Positions 47,352 through 57,132 of a stretch of 64,000 bases of DNA are shown here, piece after piece. Source of the DNA: Pseudomonas allokribbensis (lineage in GTDB: Bacteria; Pseudomonadota; Gammaproteobacteria; Pseudomonadales; Pseudomonadaceae). Below the pieces are notes generated by a model that saw nothing but the letters and a program-made list of their open reading frames with translations, had not been told where the DNA came from and did not search any database. Location: the NCBI RefSeq assembly GCF_014863605.1, contig NZ_CP062252.1:4659001-4723000 (forward strand), written 5' to 3'. A program made the translations under genes and the position numbers. Each line of letters opens with the position of its first letter. Within the stretch, counting starts at the first letter, position 1.

Positions 47352-49418
47352 TCAAACCAGATGCAACGCCGTCAACAGCATGTCGATCGCCTTGATCCCC
47401 ACGAACGGCACCAGAATCCCGCCCAGGCCATAGATCAGCAGGTTGCGGCGCAGCAGCGCCGCCGCACTCGCGGCCTGCACCCGCACGCCGCGCAGGGCCA
47501 ACGGAATCAGCACGACGATGATCAGAGCGTTAAAGACGATGGCCGACAGGATCGCGCTCTGCGGACTGCTCAGGTGCATGATGTTCAGCACGCCCAGTTG
47601 CGGGTAGATCGCAGCGAACAGCGCCGGCAGGATCGCGAAGTACTTGGCCACGTCGTTGGCGATGGAAAAAGTCGTCAGCGCACCACGGGTCACCAGCAAT
47701 TCCTTACCGATCTGCACCACGTCCAGCAGCTTGGTCGGATCGCTGTCGAGGTCGACCATGTTGGCCGCTTCGCGTGCCGCCTGGGTGCCGTCGTTCATCG
47801 CCATGCCAACGTCAGCCTGGGCCAGCGCCGGGGCATCGTTGGCGCCGTCGCCGCACATCGCGACCAGGCGACCGTCGTTCTGCTCGTGACGGATACGCGC
47901 CAGTTTTTTCTCCGGTGTCGCTTCGGCCAGCACGTCGTCGACGCCTGCTTCAGCGGCAATCGCGGCAGCGGTCAGCGGGTTGTCGCCGGTGACCATCACC
48001 GTGCGAATCCCCAGTTTGCGCAGCTCGGCGAAACGCTCGCGGATACCCGGCTTGACCACGTCTTTCAGATGAATCGCACCGAGCAGTTTGCCATCGGCGC
48101 AGACCAGCAACGGCGTGCCACCGCTCTGGGCGATCTTGTCGATTTCACGGGACAGGCTCGGGGCCAGATCAGAACGTTGTTGACCGATGAACCCCAGCAA
48201 CGAATCCACTGCACCTTTGCGGAATACGCGGCCCTGATAGTCGACACCGGACAAGCGGGTTTCTGCGCTGAACGGCACGGCGGTCAATACCTCCAGCGCA
48301 GGTTCCGCTTGCGGATGCAGGCCACGCAGGTACTCGACGATGGACTTGCCTTCGGCGGTTTCATCGGCAAGCGATGCGAACAGCGCGCCTTCGGCCAACT
48401 CGCGGCCGCTTACGCCGGGAGCCGCATACACCGCGCTGCAACGACGGTTGCCGAAGGTGATGGTGCCGGTCTTGTCCAGCAGCAACACGTGCACGTCGCC
48501 CGCCGCTTCCACTGCACGACCAGACTTGGCAATCACGTTCAGGCGCACCAGACGATCCATCCCGGCGATACCGATCGCCGACAGCAGACCGCCGATGGTG
48601 GTCGGGATCAGCGTGACCAACAGCGCCACCAGGAACACCAGCGGCAGGCTGCCGTTGGCGAAGTGGGCGAACGGTTGCAGGGTCACGACCACCAGCAGGA
48701 AGATCAGGGTCAGGCCGATCAGCAGGATGTCCAGCGCCACTTCGTTCGGGGTCTTCTGGCGTTTGGCGCCTTCGACCAGCGCGATCATGCGATCCAGAGT
48801 CGACTCACCAGGGTTGGCGGTGATTTTCACCATCAGCCAGTCAGACACCAGACGCGTGTTGCCGGTGACGGCGGAACGGTCGCCACCGGACTCGCGGATC
48901 ACTGGCGCCGATTCACCGGTAATCGCGGCTTCGTTGACCGCCGCGATGCCTTCGATGACCTCGCCGTCACCGGGGATCATTTCCCCGGCCTCGACGCGCA
49001 CCACATCGCCCTTGCGCAGGCTGGCGGCCGGCACTACCTGGAAGCTGCCGTTGGCCAGTTTGCGACGGGCGCTCAGGCCTTCGCTGCCAGCCTTGAGGCT
49101 GTCGGCGCGGGCCTTGCCACGACCTTCGGCCAGCGCTTCGGCGAAGTTGGCGAACAGCACGGTGAACCACAGCCACAGGGCAATTTGCGCCGCAACGAAG
49201 GTCGGCACGACGTTGTCCGGAATGAAGCACAACACGGTAGTGAAGATCGCCGTCAGTTCGACCACCAGCATCACTGGCGAGCGCACCAGTTGGCGCGGGT
49301 CGAGCTTGACGAACGCTTGCACCAGCGCCGGACGCCACAGGGCGCTGATCGCGGTTTTGGGCGCTTCTGCCGACTTGGCAGCTACCGCAGGTTTTGAAGC
49401 TGGAACATGCATATTCAT
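47352..49418 (-). CDS. kdpB: Potassium-transporting P-type ATPase subunit B
   Basis: 688 residues. P-type ATPase with TGES (167-170), phosphorylated Asp315 in DKTGTI and [19 protein letters not shown]. It is the ATP-driven catalytic subunit of the high-affinity potassium pump. The start at 49418 has AAGGAATCC before it and lies 10 bases after the kdpA stop. Confidence 0.97.
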   Translation of the reverse strand: MNMHVPASKPAVAAKSAEAPKTAISALWRPALVQAFVKLDPRQLVRSPVMLVVELTAIFTTVLCFIPDNVVPTFVAAQIALWLWFTVLFANFAEALAEGRGKARADSLKAGSEGLSARRKLANGSFQVVPAASLRKGDVVRVEAGEMIPGDGEVIEGIAAVNEAAITGESAPVIRESGGDRSAVTGNTRLVSDWLMVKITANPGESTLDRMIALVEGAKRQKTPNEVALDILLIGLTLIFLLVVVTLQPFAHFANGSLPLVFLVALLVTLIPTTIGGLLSAIGIAGMDRLVRLNVIAKSGRAVEAAGDVHVLLLDKTGTITFGNRRCSAVYAAPGVSGRELAEGALFASLADETAEGKSIVEYLRGLHPQAEPALEVLTAVPFSAETRLSGVDYQGRVFRKGAVDSLLGFIGQQRSDLAPSLSREIDKIAQSGGTPLLVCADGKLLGAIHLKDVVKPGIRERFAELRKLGIRTVMVTGDNPLTAAAIAAEAGVDDVLAEATPEKKLARIRHEQNDGRLVAMCGDGANDAPALAQADVGMAMNDGTQAAREAANMVDLDSDPTKLLDVVQIGKELLVTRGALTTFSIANDVAKYFAILPALFAAIYPQLGVLNIMHLSSPQSAILSAIVFNALIIVVLIPLALRGVRVQAASAAALLRRNLLIYGLGGILVPFVGIKAIDMLLTALHLV

Positions 49419-49428
49419 GATGGATTCC

Positions 49429-51123
49429 TTAGAAGCCCATGCTCAGGTGTTCGGCAATCGGGCCGAGCGCCAGGGTCGGCAAGAAGGTCAGGCCGCCCAC
49501 CAGCAAAATGGTCACGGTCAACAGGGTCACGAACAGCGGGCCGTGGGTCGGGAAGCTGTTCTGGCCGATCGGTGCGGTTTTCTTCATCGCCAGGCTGCCG
49601 GCCAGGGCCAGTACCGGGAGGATGTAACCGAAGCGACCGATCAACATGCCCAGACCCAGCATCAGGTTATGGAACGGTGTGTTGGCACTCAGGCCACCGA
49701 ACGCCGAACCGTTGTTGGCGCTGGCCGAGGTGTAGGCGTAAAGCAACTGGCTGAAACCATGGGGGCCAGGGTTGCTGATGGTCGCCGCCGGGCCAGGCAG
49801 TGCAGCGGCAATCGCGCCCAGCACCAGCACGCCGACCGGCATCACCAGCAAGGTCACGACCAGCAATTGCACTTCGCGGGCCTGGAGTTTCTTGCCGAGG
49901 TATTCCGGGGTGCGGCCGATCATCAGGCCGGCGAGGAACACCGCGATCAGCACGTTCAGCAACATGCCGTAGAGCCCGGCGCCGACGCCGCCGAAGATCA
50001 CCTCGCCGACCATCATGTTGACCAGCGCCACCATGCCGCTGAGCGGGTTGAGGCTGTCATGCATGCCGTTGACCGAACCATTCGAGGCCGCGGTGGTGGT
50101 CACCGACCACAGCACGGTGGCGGTGGTGCCGAAGCGCGATTCCTTGCCTTCCAGCGGCGCGGTCTGTTCGACGGCCACGTTGTTCAGCGCAGGGTTCGGC
50201 TGATACTCGGCCCACAGCGAAGTGGCGCCGCCGATCAGGAACAGCGCGAGCATGCAACCGATGATGGCGCGGCTCTGACGCAGGTCCTTGACGTAGTGGC
50301 CGAAAGTGAACACCAGCGCGACCGGGATCAGGATGATCGAGGTGACTTCAAACAGGTTGCTCCACGCGGTCGGGTTCTCGAACGGATGCGCCGAGTTGAC
50401 CCCGAAGAAACCACCGCCGTTGGTGCCCAGTTGCTTGATTGCAATCTGGCTGGCTGCGGGGCCCAGCGGGATCACTTGATCGACGCCTTGCATCGTCACC
50501 GCATTCACATATTGCGCGAAGGTCTGTGGCACGCCCTGCCACACCAGGTACAGCGCCAGCAGCAGGCACAGCGGCAGCAGGCCGTAGAGGGTGGCGCGGG
50601 TCATGTCGGCCCAGAAGTTGCCCAAGGTCTTGGTCGATTTGCGACCGATGCCACGGCACAGCGCAACCAATACCGCGAGGCCAGTGGCGGCGCTTACGAA
50701 GTTCTGCACGGTGAGACCGACCATCTGGCTCAGGTAGCTGAGGGTCGCTTCGCCGCTGTAGGACTGCCAGTTGGTGTTGGTCATGAAACTGACGGCGGTG
50801 TTGAACGCTTGCGTCCACTCCTGGCCCGGCAGGTTTTGCGGGTTCAGCGGCAGGTGATCCTGGAACAACAGGATCGCGAACAGCAGCAGGAAACCCGCGA
50901 GGTTGAACGCCAGCAGCGCCAGCGTGTACTTCTGCCAGCTCTGTTCGTCCTGCGGATTGACCCCGGCCACGCGATAACAGCCGCGCTCGACCGGGCCGAG
51001 AATCGGCGTCAGCCAGGTGCGCTGACCTTCCATTACCTTGTAGTAGAAGCGCCCGAGGAACGGCGCCGGCAGCAACACCAACGCGAAAAACGCGAGGATC
51101 TGCCAATAGTCATAACTGTGCAT
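49429..51123 (-). CDS. kdpA: Potassium-transporting ATPase subunit A
   Basis: 564 residues from 51123 (AGGAGCGGCT). Ten membrane segments and four degenerate selectivity-filter segments, with [16 protein letters not shown] and NNGSAFGGL typical of KdpA. It forms the potassium channel-like path of the pump. The start overlaps no other gene; kdpF ends 8 bases upstream. Confidence 0.97.
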   Translation of the reverse strand: MHSYDYWQILAFFALVLLPAPFLGRFYYKVMEGQRTWLTPILGPVERGCYRVAGVNPQDEQSWQKYTLALLAFNLAGFLLLFAILLFQDHLPLNPQNLPGQEWTQAFNTAVSFMTNTNWQSYSGEATLSYLSQMVGLTVQNFVSAATGLAVLVALCRGIGRKSTKTLGNFWADMTRATLYGLLPLCLLLALYLVWQGVPQTFAQYVNAVTMQGVDQVIPLGPAASQIAIKQLGTNGGGFFGVNSAHPFENPTAWSNLFEVTSIILIPVALVFTFGHYVKDLRQSRAIIGCMLALFLIGGATSLWAEYQPNPALNNVAVEQTAPLEGKESRFGTTATVLWSVTTTAASNGSVNGMHDSLNPLSGMVALVNMMVGEVIFGGVGAGLYGMLLNVLIAVFLAGLMIGRTPEYLGKKLQAREVQLLVVTLLVMPVGVLVLGAIAAALPGPAATISNPGPHGFSQLLYAYTSASANNGSAFGGLSANTPFHNLMLGLGMLIGRFGYILPVLALAGSLAMKKTAPIGQNSFPTHGPLFVTLLTVTILLVGGLTFLPTLALGPIAEHLSMGF

Positions 51124-51131
51124 AGCCGCTC

Positions 51132-51221
51132 CTAGTTCCGGTCCGCGCGCAACAGCGCAACCAACAGATAAATGAACAGCCCCACTGCCAGCAGCAGGGA
51201 CACCCCGTCCAGAACGCTCAT
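51132..51221 (-). CDS. kdpF: KdpF stabilising peptide
   Basis: 29 residues, MSVLDGVSLLLAVGLFIYLL then VALLRADRN: a single membrane helix, same length as E. coli KdpF. It sits first in the operon, 8 bases before kdpA, and acts like a lipid-like stabiliser of the complex. Confidence 0.93.
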   Translation of the reverse strand: MSVLDGVSLLLAVGLFIYLLVALLRADRN

Positions 51222-51312
51222 GGAAGATCTCCGTGTTACGGCGTATTGCCGCGTGTGGAGGCATTGTCGGAAAGGAGGCTGTAAAGGAACGAGACCGAGG
51301 GTGCGTGCGGGA

Positions 51313-51353
51313 CATAAAGAAAGCGTAAAGAGTGGGTTTATGCCTTCTTTACG
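51313..51353. promoter_or_regulatory. Candidate KdpE operator pair
   Basis: On the minus strand TTTACGCTTTCTTTATG (51313-51329), and on the plus strand TTTATGCCTTCTTTACG (51337-51353). Each has two TTTAYG-type half sites spaced 11 bases, like the known E. coli KdpE site, as I recall it (TTTATA-N5-TTTACA). They face apart around a 7-base centre, about 92-132 bases upstream of the kdpF start. Also called in the gap to the ethanolamine permease, which holds nothing else I recognise. Confidence 0.55.
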
Positions 51354-51524
51354 ACGGTATCCGGTGGGCGGTGCACCTGACTGGCGCACAGAAATGTGCG
51401 CTATCGAGTGGCGAACATCCCCGATACGACAGCTTTCAACGCATTACGACCCGCCAATACAAAATGGCACGCCCACTGCACACGCCCTCCCCCGAGCTTT
51501 CCAAACCGTTCAGGGAGCAAAGGC

Positions 51525-52889
51525 ATGAACACACAACTCAAACCCACGCTGGGCACGTTGCATCTGTGGGGTATCGCGGTGGGGCTGGTGATTTCCGGGG
51601 AGTACTTCGGCTGGAGTTACGGCTGGGGCGTCGCGGGGACACTGGGTTTTCTGGTGACGTCATTCATGGTCGCGACCATGTACACCTGCTTCATTTTCAG
51701 CTTCACCGAACTGACCACGGCGATTCCTCACGCGGGCGGGCCGTTCGCCTACAGTCGCCGGGCGTTCGGTGAAAAAGGTGGATTGATCGCAGGCCTGGCG
51801 ACGTTGATCGAATTCGTCTTCGCCCCGCCCGCGATTGCGTTGGCAATCGGTGCCTATCTGAACGTGCAGTTTCCGGCCCTCGATCCGAAACACGCGGCGG
51901 TCGGCGCGTACATCGTCTTCATGGGGCTGAACATCCTTGGTGTGAAACTGGCAGCGACCTTCGAGTTGATCGTCTGCGTGCTGGCCGTCGCCGAGTTGCT
52001 GGTGTTCATGGGCGTGGTTGCACCGGCCTTCAGCTTCAGCAACTTCGCGCTCAATGGCTGGGCCGGCTCGGACGTTTTCGGCGCACCGGCGATTGCCGGG
52101 ATGTTCGCAGCGATTCCGTTTGCGATCTGGTTCTTCCTTGCCATCGAAGGCGCGGCCATGGCCGCCGAAGAAGCCAAGGATCCGAAACGCACGATTCCCA
52201 AGGCCTACATCAGCGGCATCCTGACATTGGTGCTGCTGGCGATGGGCGTGATGTTCTTTGCCGGCGGCGTCGGCGACTGGCGCACCCTGTCGAACATCAA
52301 CGACCCGTTGCCGCAGGCGATGAAAGCAGTGGTCGGCGACAATTCCGGCTGGTTGCACATGCTGGTGTGGATCGGCCTGTTCGGTCTGGTGGCGAGTTTC
52401 CACGGGATCATTCTTGGTTACTCGCGGCAGTTTTTCGCCCTCGCCCGCGCCGGTTACCTGCCTGCCTCGCTGGCGAAGCTGTCGCGTTTCCAGACGCCGC
52501 ACCGGGCGATCATCGCCGGCGGAATCATCGGCATTGCCGCCATTTACAGCGACGGTCTGATCAACCTCGGCGGCATGACCCTCACCGCCGCAATGATCAC
52601 CATGGCCGTGTTCGGCGCCATCGTGATGTACATCATGAGCATGCTCAGTCTGTTCAAGCTGCGCAAAACCGAACCGAATCTGGAGCGGACTTTCCGTGCG
52701 CCGTGCTACCCGCTGATCCCGTTCATCGCGCTGGTGCTGGCGGTGGTGTGCCTGGTGGCGATGGCCTGGTTCAACGCACTGATCGGACTGATCTTCCTCG
52801 GTTTCATGGCGGTCGGATTCGGCTATTTCCTGCTCACTGGCCAGTTGCGCGCGAACGCGCCGGCCGATGCGATGCTGACCGGTCAATAG
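51525..52889 (+). CDS. eat: Ethanolamine permease (APC family)
   Basis: 454 residues from 51525 (GGGAGCAAAGG). About twelve membrane helices; LHLWGIAVGLVISGEYFGWSYGWG near the N-terminus and the middle segment WFFLAIEGAAMAAEEAKDPKRTIPKAYI are those of the Eat family. It imports ethanolamine as a carbon and nitrogen source. Divergent from kdpF; followed by DUF2897 and the DUF1989 gene. Confidence 0.85.
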   Translation: MNTQLKPTLGTLHLWGIAVGLVISGEYFGWSYGWGVAGTLGFLVTSFMVATMYTCFIFSFTELTTAIPHAGGPFAYSRRAFGEKGGLIAGLATLIEFVFAPPAIALAIGAYLNVQFPALDPKHAAVGAYIVFMGLNILGVKLAATFELIVCVLAVAELLVFMGVVAPAFSFSNFALNGWAGSDVFGAPAIAGMFAAIPFAIWFFLAIEGAAMAAEEAKDPKRTIPKAYISGILTLVLLAMGVMFFAGGVGDWRTLSNINDPLPQAMKAVVGDNSGWLHMLVWIGLFGLVASFHGIILGYSRQFFALARAGYLPASLAKLSRFQTPHRAIIAGGIIGIAAIYSDGLINLGGMTLTAAMITMAVFGAIVMYIMSMLSLFKLRKTEPNLERTFRAPCYPLIPFIALVLAVVCLVAMAWFNALIGLIFLGFMAVGFGYFLLTGQLRANAPADAMLTGQ

Positions 52890-53019
52890 AAGCTGTGCGG
52901 GTGTACCGGGCATAACCGGCCTAGAATGGAACCACTGCGATTTTCCATCGCTCAAACGTGGTAAGCAGCATCGCCCGGCGAAATCCTCGCCCGGCGACCT
53001 GCCATTAAGGAGAGCCGCT

Positions 53020-53187
53020 ATGCCCTGGTATGCCTGGTTGATTCTGGTCGTTGCAATCGGCTCGATCGTGGGGGGTCTGATGATGCTGCGCGACACCGCC
53101 AATAAGGTCGAACTGACCGAAGAACAACGTCAACGCGTTGCTGAGCGCAATGCCGAAGCGGACGTCAAGGACGCGCAGGATCGCTGA
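53020..53187 (+). CDS. Small membrane protein, DUF2897-like
   Basis: 55 residues, too short for many gene callers; TAAGGAGAG stands before the ATG. One N-terminal membrane helix (MPWYAWLILVVAIGSIVGGL) and an acidic/basic cytoplasmic tail. It resembles the DUF2897 family of Pseudomonas. Function unknown. A terminator follows. Confidence 0.75.
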   Translation: MPWYAWLILVVAIGSIVGGLMMLRDTANKVELTEEQRQRVAERNAEADVKDAQDR

Positions 53188-53190
53188 ACG

Positions 53191-53225
53191 AAAAACCCCG
53201 CCTGAATCGGCGGGGTTTGTTTTTC
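53191..53225. terminator. Bidirectional terminator
   Basis: A5, stem CCCCGCC-TGAATC-GGCGGGG, then TTTGTTTTT. Confidence 0.85.
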
Positions 53226-53233
53226 TATCGCGG

Positions 53234-54085
53234 TTACTTTTCCCAGTCGGCCTTGGCGATGTGCAGGCCATGCAGCCCCTTGTACGCCGCGCGTTCCGGC
53301 GAACTCCAGCCTTCGAGCAGCGAATCCTCCAGCCGATAGATTTCCACACCCAGCGGACGGCACACACTCAGCGGATCCTGCGCATCCGGCCCCCACATCG
53401 CCAGCGACAGATCACCGCCAGGACAGGTCGATAACGCACACAGCAAGTCGATTTCCGCAAAGAACTCCAGATAGTCACCCTTCTGCGCCGGACAGGCTTT
53501 CATGAAGTACAGGTCATCGTGGTTAAGGCCCGTGCACTGGAAGATATTGAGCACGTCATGCACGTCGAACTCGGTCAGACCGTGCGGTAGCACGGCGCGG
53601 GTCAGGTTGGAGTGGCAGTGATGATGAAAGTCTTCGCCGGTGAGCATTTTGTTCACATAGGGATCGCAGCGCGTACCGAGCAAATCGTGCAGGCGCCCGC
53701 CGTGCTCGTCGATGCCATAACCGGCCAGGCTGTCATCGGTGATGGTGACCATTGGCCGCAGAAAAGGCAGGTTCGACCAGAGGCGATCGTGGGTGCTGAC
53801 ATGGGCGCCCTGCAGTTGCCGGGTCCGGGCCGCCCACATCCGTTCGCGCGGATCGTGGGCATTCCACACATTGAAGTCGCCCACCTGCGGCCCCACCGGT
53901 GTGGTGACACGAAACACATGCCCCGCCGGAACATGCCAGGCGCGACCGGTGCGGATCGGCACTTCGAATTGCTCGATCAGGGTCCGCGCAGCCTTCTGGT
54001 CGCGAATCCGCTCATAAAACGGCGCATTGACCTGCAAGGCCGAGCCTTTACTGACTTGATAGGCGGCCGGATAGTCTTTGTACAT
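53234..54085 (-). CDS. DUF1989 (urea carboxylase-associated family) protein
   Basis: 283 residues; AAGGAGCAGGAGAACC before the ATG. Beta-rich DUF1989 protein: WHVPAGHVFRVTTPVGPQVGDFNVWN and PEDFHHHCHSNL-type histidine/cysteine cluster (VNKMLTGEDFHHHCHSN) likely bind a metal. Relatives accompany urea carboxylase or amidolyase genes; here the neighbour is an ethanolamine permease, suggesting handling of a small nitrogen compound. Reaction unknown. Confidence 0.75.
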   Translation of the reverse strand: MYKDYPAAYQVSKGSALQVNAPFYERIRDQKAARTLIEQFEVPIRTGRAWHVPAGHVFRVTTPVGPQVGDFNVWNAHDPRERMWAARTRQLQGAHVSTHDRLWSNLPFLRPMVTITDDSLAGYGIDEHGGRLHDLLGTRCDPYVNKMLTGEDFHHHCHSNLTRAVLPHGLTEFDVHDVLNIFQCTGLNHDDLYFMKACPAQKGDYLEFFAEIDLLCALSTCPGGDLSLAMWGPDAQDPLSVCRPLGVEIYRLEDSLLEGWSSPERAAYKGLHGLHIAKADWEK

Positions 54086-54260
54086 GGTTCTCCTGCTCCT
54101 TCGGTGATGGCAACTTTGTGAGCTGCAACCACTATCCGTGCCAACCGTTGATGGCTGTTACGAACATGTTGGATTCATCGGCAGGCTTTTTAGAAGTAGA
54201 AGTACAGTCACCATTCAATTCTCATTGGTTAAGATGGTGCTCTTGTTGCGGAGAGTTTAA

Positions 54261-54818
54261 ATGCGTTACTCGCAAGATCATAAAGCCCAGACCCATCAGC
54301 GCATCATCAAGGAAGCGTCCGAACGGTTTCGCAAGGACGGCATCGGCGCGACCGGACTGCAACCGTTGATGAAAGCGCTGGGCCTGACCCACGGCGGCTT
54401 TTATTCGCATTTCAAATCCAAGGACGACCTGGTCGAAAAAGCCCTGCAAGCCGCCGGCGATCAGGTCGCAGGCTTGTGCGAGGAACTGTTCGCCCAGGAA
54501 AAACCGCTGGAAGCCTTCATCGATACGTACCTGTCCGAGTGGCATCAGACCTCGCCTCATGAAGGCTGCCCGCTGCTGACCATTTCTTCGGAACTGGGAT
54601 TGCGCGGCCAACCGAGCCCGACCAGCGACGCCGTGCTGAAAGCGCGTCTGGATCAGATCCAGAACACCCTCGAAGGCGAGGACGCGGCCGCACGCAGCAT
54701 CGTCATCATGGCCACACTGGCGGGCGCGCTCCTGCTCTCACGCAGCGTCGCGGATGCCGGATTGGCGCAACAGATCCTCGACGTCACCCGCGAACACCTC
54801 AAACGCTCCGAAGATTAA
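54261..54818 (+). CDS. TetR-family transcriptional repressor
   Basis: 185 residues; GGAGAG before the ATG. HTH in IIKEASERFRKDGIGATGLQPLMKALGLTHGGFYSHFKSKDDLVEKAL, then a ligand domain. The stop overlaps by 4 bases the end of the convergent KAS II gene. It is likely to control the SDR-KAS II pair through the palindromes found upstream of it. Confidence 0.88.
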   Translation: MRYSQDHKAQTHQRIIKEASERFRKDGIGATGLQPLMKALGLTHGGFYSHFKSKDDLVEKALQAAGDQVAGLCEELFAQEKPLEAFIDTYLSEWHQTSPHEGCPLLTISSELGLRGQPSPTSDAVLKARLDQIQNTLEGEDAAARSIVIMATLAGALLLSRSVADAGLAQQILDVTREHLKRSED

Positions 54819-56089
54819 TCCCGCCAACGCTTGAACAACACGCTCGCATTGACCCCACCGAATCCGAACCCGTTGGACAGCGCGTACTCGATTGGCATCG
54901 ACCGCGCCTGACCGTGGACAATGTCCACGCCTTCGCTGGCCGGATCGGGATTGTCCAGGTTGAGGGTCGGCGGAACGACCTGGTCGCGGATCGCCAGCAG
55001 CGTGAAGATCGCCTCAAGGCCGCCGGCAGCACCCAGCAAATGCCCGGTGGCGGACTTGGTCGAGGTCACGGCGATTTTGTTCTGCGTTCCAAACACCGAC
55101 TTGATTGCAGCCAGTTCACCCAGGTCGCCAACCGGCGTCGAGGTCGCATGTGCATTAAGATGCTGCACCTGGTCCGGCGCGATACCGGCCTGAGCCAGCG
55201 CCAACGTCATGGCTCGTCGAGCCCCGCTGCCGTCTTCCGGTCCAGCAGTCAGGTGATAGGCGTCGGCGCTGGTGCCGTAGCCGACCAGTTCGGCCAGTGG
55301 CCTGGCACCGCGTGCCAATGCGTGATCCAGCGATTCGATCACCAGCAGCCCTGCGCCTTCACCCATCACAAAACCGTCCCGGCCACTGTCGAACGGCCGC
55401 GAGGCTCGTTCGGGCGTTTCGTTGTAGCCGCTGGACAACGCCCGCGCCGCTGCGAAACCGGCAAGACTGACTCGATCGATAGACGCTTCTGCACCACCGC
55501 ACACCGCAATATCGGCCTCACCGGCGCGAATCAGCCGAGCGGCGTCACCGATCGCCTGGACACCCGCGGCACACGCGGTGACCGGTGCGCCAATCGGACC
55601 TTTGAGCCCGTGCTGAATCGAGACATGGCCTGCCGCGAGGTTGACCAGAAACGATGGAATGGTGAACGGTGACAAACGCCGTGGCCCACGACTGTCGGTG
55701 GTACGCACGGCATCGGCAATCGCACCGAAGCCACCGACACCCGAACCGATGATGGTGGCCGTGCGTTCCTGAGCATTGGCGTCCGAAGGTTGCCATCCAG
55801 CTTGCTCCAGCGCCTGACGGGCAGCCTCCATGGCGAACAGAATGAAACGGTCCATCTTCTTCTGTTCTTTGGGCGGCGTCGCCCGATCCGGATCGAAACC
55901 GGCTTCGGCGTCCTCTTCCATCGTCGGCACCACACCACCGACCCGGGCCGGCAGATCGGCAATCACCGCTTCCGGCAACTGGCGCAAGCCCGAGCGCCCG
56001 GCAAGCAGACGCTGCCAGACGACTTCGACACCACTGCCCAAGGGCGATACCAGGCCCATACCCGTGACAACTATTCGACGCTGATCCAT
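54815..56089 (-). CDS. 3-oxoacyl-ACP synthase II (FabF-like)
   Basis: 424 residues from 56089. Condensing enzyme with Cys in VTACAAGVQAIG, His in NAHATSTPVGD and His in STKSATGHLLGAAGGLE. It elongates acyl-ACP by a malonyl unit. It is not in the fabD-fabG-acpP-fabF context, so this is an accessory paralogue. It is 32 bases downstream of the SDR gene on the same strand, so the pair probably forms one transcript under TetR control. Confidence 0.88.
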   Translation of the reverse strand: MDQRRIVVTGMGLVSPLGSGVEVVWQRLLAGRSGLRQLPEAVIADLPARVGGVVPTMEEDAEAGFDPDRATPPKEQKKMDRFILFAMEAARQALEQAGWQPSDANAQERTATIIGSGVGGFGAIADAVRTTDSRGPRRLSPFTIPSFLVNLAAGHVSIQHGLKGPIGAPVTACAAGVQAIGDAARLIRAGEADIAVCGGAEASIDRVSLAGFAAARALSSGYNETPERASRPFDSGRDGFVMGEGAGLLVIESLDHALARGARPLAELVGYGTSADAYHLTAGPEDGSGARRAMTLALAQAGIAPDQVQHLNAHATSTPVGDLGELAAIKSVFGTQNKIAVTSTKSATGHLLGAAGGLEAIFTLLAIRDQVVPPTLNLDNPDPASEGVDIVHGQARSMPIEYALSNGFGFGGVNASVLFKRWRD

Positions 56090-56121
56090 ATCGGGTTGAC
56101 CTCTCACGACTCTTAAGTTTT

Positions 56122-56916
56122 TTACTTGTAACGGCTGGCCGCCGAACTGTGGGACAGGTTGGGTGCCATCACATGACGTGCGGCAACGAAGGCTTGCCAC
56201 TCTGCGGCATCGGGCAGCGAAGGAATGGTGACGAGCTCACCCTGATCCAGCCCCGACAGCGCAGCATCCACCATCTCGCCCGCCTCCATGACCATCTCCG
56301 CCGGAATACCGCTGGCATCAAAACCGGAACGCTCCCAGATTTCAGTGCGGGTCACACCCGGCAATACCGCTTGCACCTTGACCCCGGTGCCTTCGAGCTC
56401 CGTATTGAGCGACTGAGTGAGGCTCAACACGTAGGCCTTGCTGGCACTGTAGGTGGCATTGAAACGTTCGGGGAACAAGGCGACCACTGACGCGATATTG
56501 ATGATCGTGCCGCGCCCGGCCTTGGTAAACGCAGCGGCTGCGGCGGCTGCCAATCGGGTCAGTGTGGTGACGTTCAATTGAATCAGTTGTTCCAGCACCT
56601 CGGGATCGGCATTGGCCAGCAATCCATTGACCGCCACCCCTGCATTGTTCACCAGCAGGCTGATGCTGGAATCGCTGCGCAGGCGCTGCTCAAGCTTGAG
56701 CACTTCCTCCTTTTGCGTCAGATCGGCCTTCAACACTTCGACCTGGACACCGTAGTCCCCCCGCAGCTTGCCAGCCGCAGACTCCAGGCGTTCCTGATCG
56801 CGAGCCACCAGCAACAGATCAAAACCACGTGCCGCCAACCGCTCGGCATACACCGCACCAATGCCGGAAGAAGCGCCAGTGACAAGCGCCGTACCTTGGG
56901 ATTTCGGGGAATTCAT
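56122..56916 (-). CDS. Short-chain dehydrogenase/reductase (SDR)
   Basis: 264 residues; CCAGGAGTATCGTC before the ATG. Classical SDR: TGASSGIGAVYAERLAARG (cofactor), NNAGVAVNG, and YSASKAYV with catalytic Tyr and Lys; Ser in NIASVVAL. It reduces or oxidises carbonyls with NAD(P)H. Paired with the KAS II gene downstream, it may act as a ketoacyl reductase, though the family cannot be assigned to a substrate. Confidence 0.85.
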   Translation of the reverse strand: MNSPKSQGTALVTGASSGIGAVYAERLAARGFDLLLVARDQERLESAAGKLRGDYGVQVEVLKADLTQKEEVLKLEQRLRSDSSISLLVNNAGVAVNGLLANADPEVLEQLIQLNVTTLTRLAAAAAAAFTKAGRGTIINIASVVALFPERFNATYSASKAYVLSLTQSLNTELEGTGVKVQAVLPGVTRTEIWERSGFDASGIPAEMVMEAGEMVDAALSGLDQGELVTIPSLPDAAEWQAFVAARHVMAPNLSHSSAASRYK

Positions 56917-56988
56917 GACGATACTCCTGGAATGCGTGAGGAATGAGCAGCCTCTGAAAGCAGGAAAGCTTCCGTGGCAAGCGAAATT

Positions 56989-57027
56989 ATTATAGGCATA
57001 ATCTCAGCGCAATATGATAGCCATAAT
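56989..57027. promoter_or_regulatory. Candidate repressor operators upstream of the SDR-KAS II pair
   Basis: ATTATAGGCATAAT (56989-57002) is a perfect 5-bp half-site palindrome (ATTAT-N4-ATAAT), and ATGATAGCCATAAT (57014-57027) is a second, slightly weaker one, 25 bases further. They sit 73-111 bases before the SDR start, where a TetR-type repressor would act. Confidence 0.45.
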
Positions 57028-57086
57028 TTTATATATTCCGACGGAAAGGCACCCTGCTCCCTCGCAGACCTTCAGGACCGGGATGC

Positions 57087-57112
57087 AAAAAGGGCCGGTC
57101 AATGACCGGCCC
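57087..57112 (-). terminator. Terminator of the ComEA-like gene
   Basis: Stem GGGCCGGTC-AAT-GACCGGCCC with the A5 run on its left, which is a T-tail on the minus strand. Confidence 0.8.
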
Positions 57113-57132
57113 CTTGGCGTTGAACAATCAGC

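Noticed and set aside
46620..51135. Two very long open frames on the plus strand (over 900 codons each) antisense to kdpD, kdpB and kdpA
   Set aside because: They are GC-driven shadows of the real kdp genes: composition biased to Arg/Gln/His, no ribosome sites, no domain, and they oppose genes with complete catalytic motifs.
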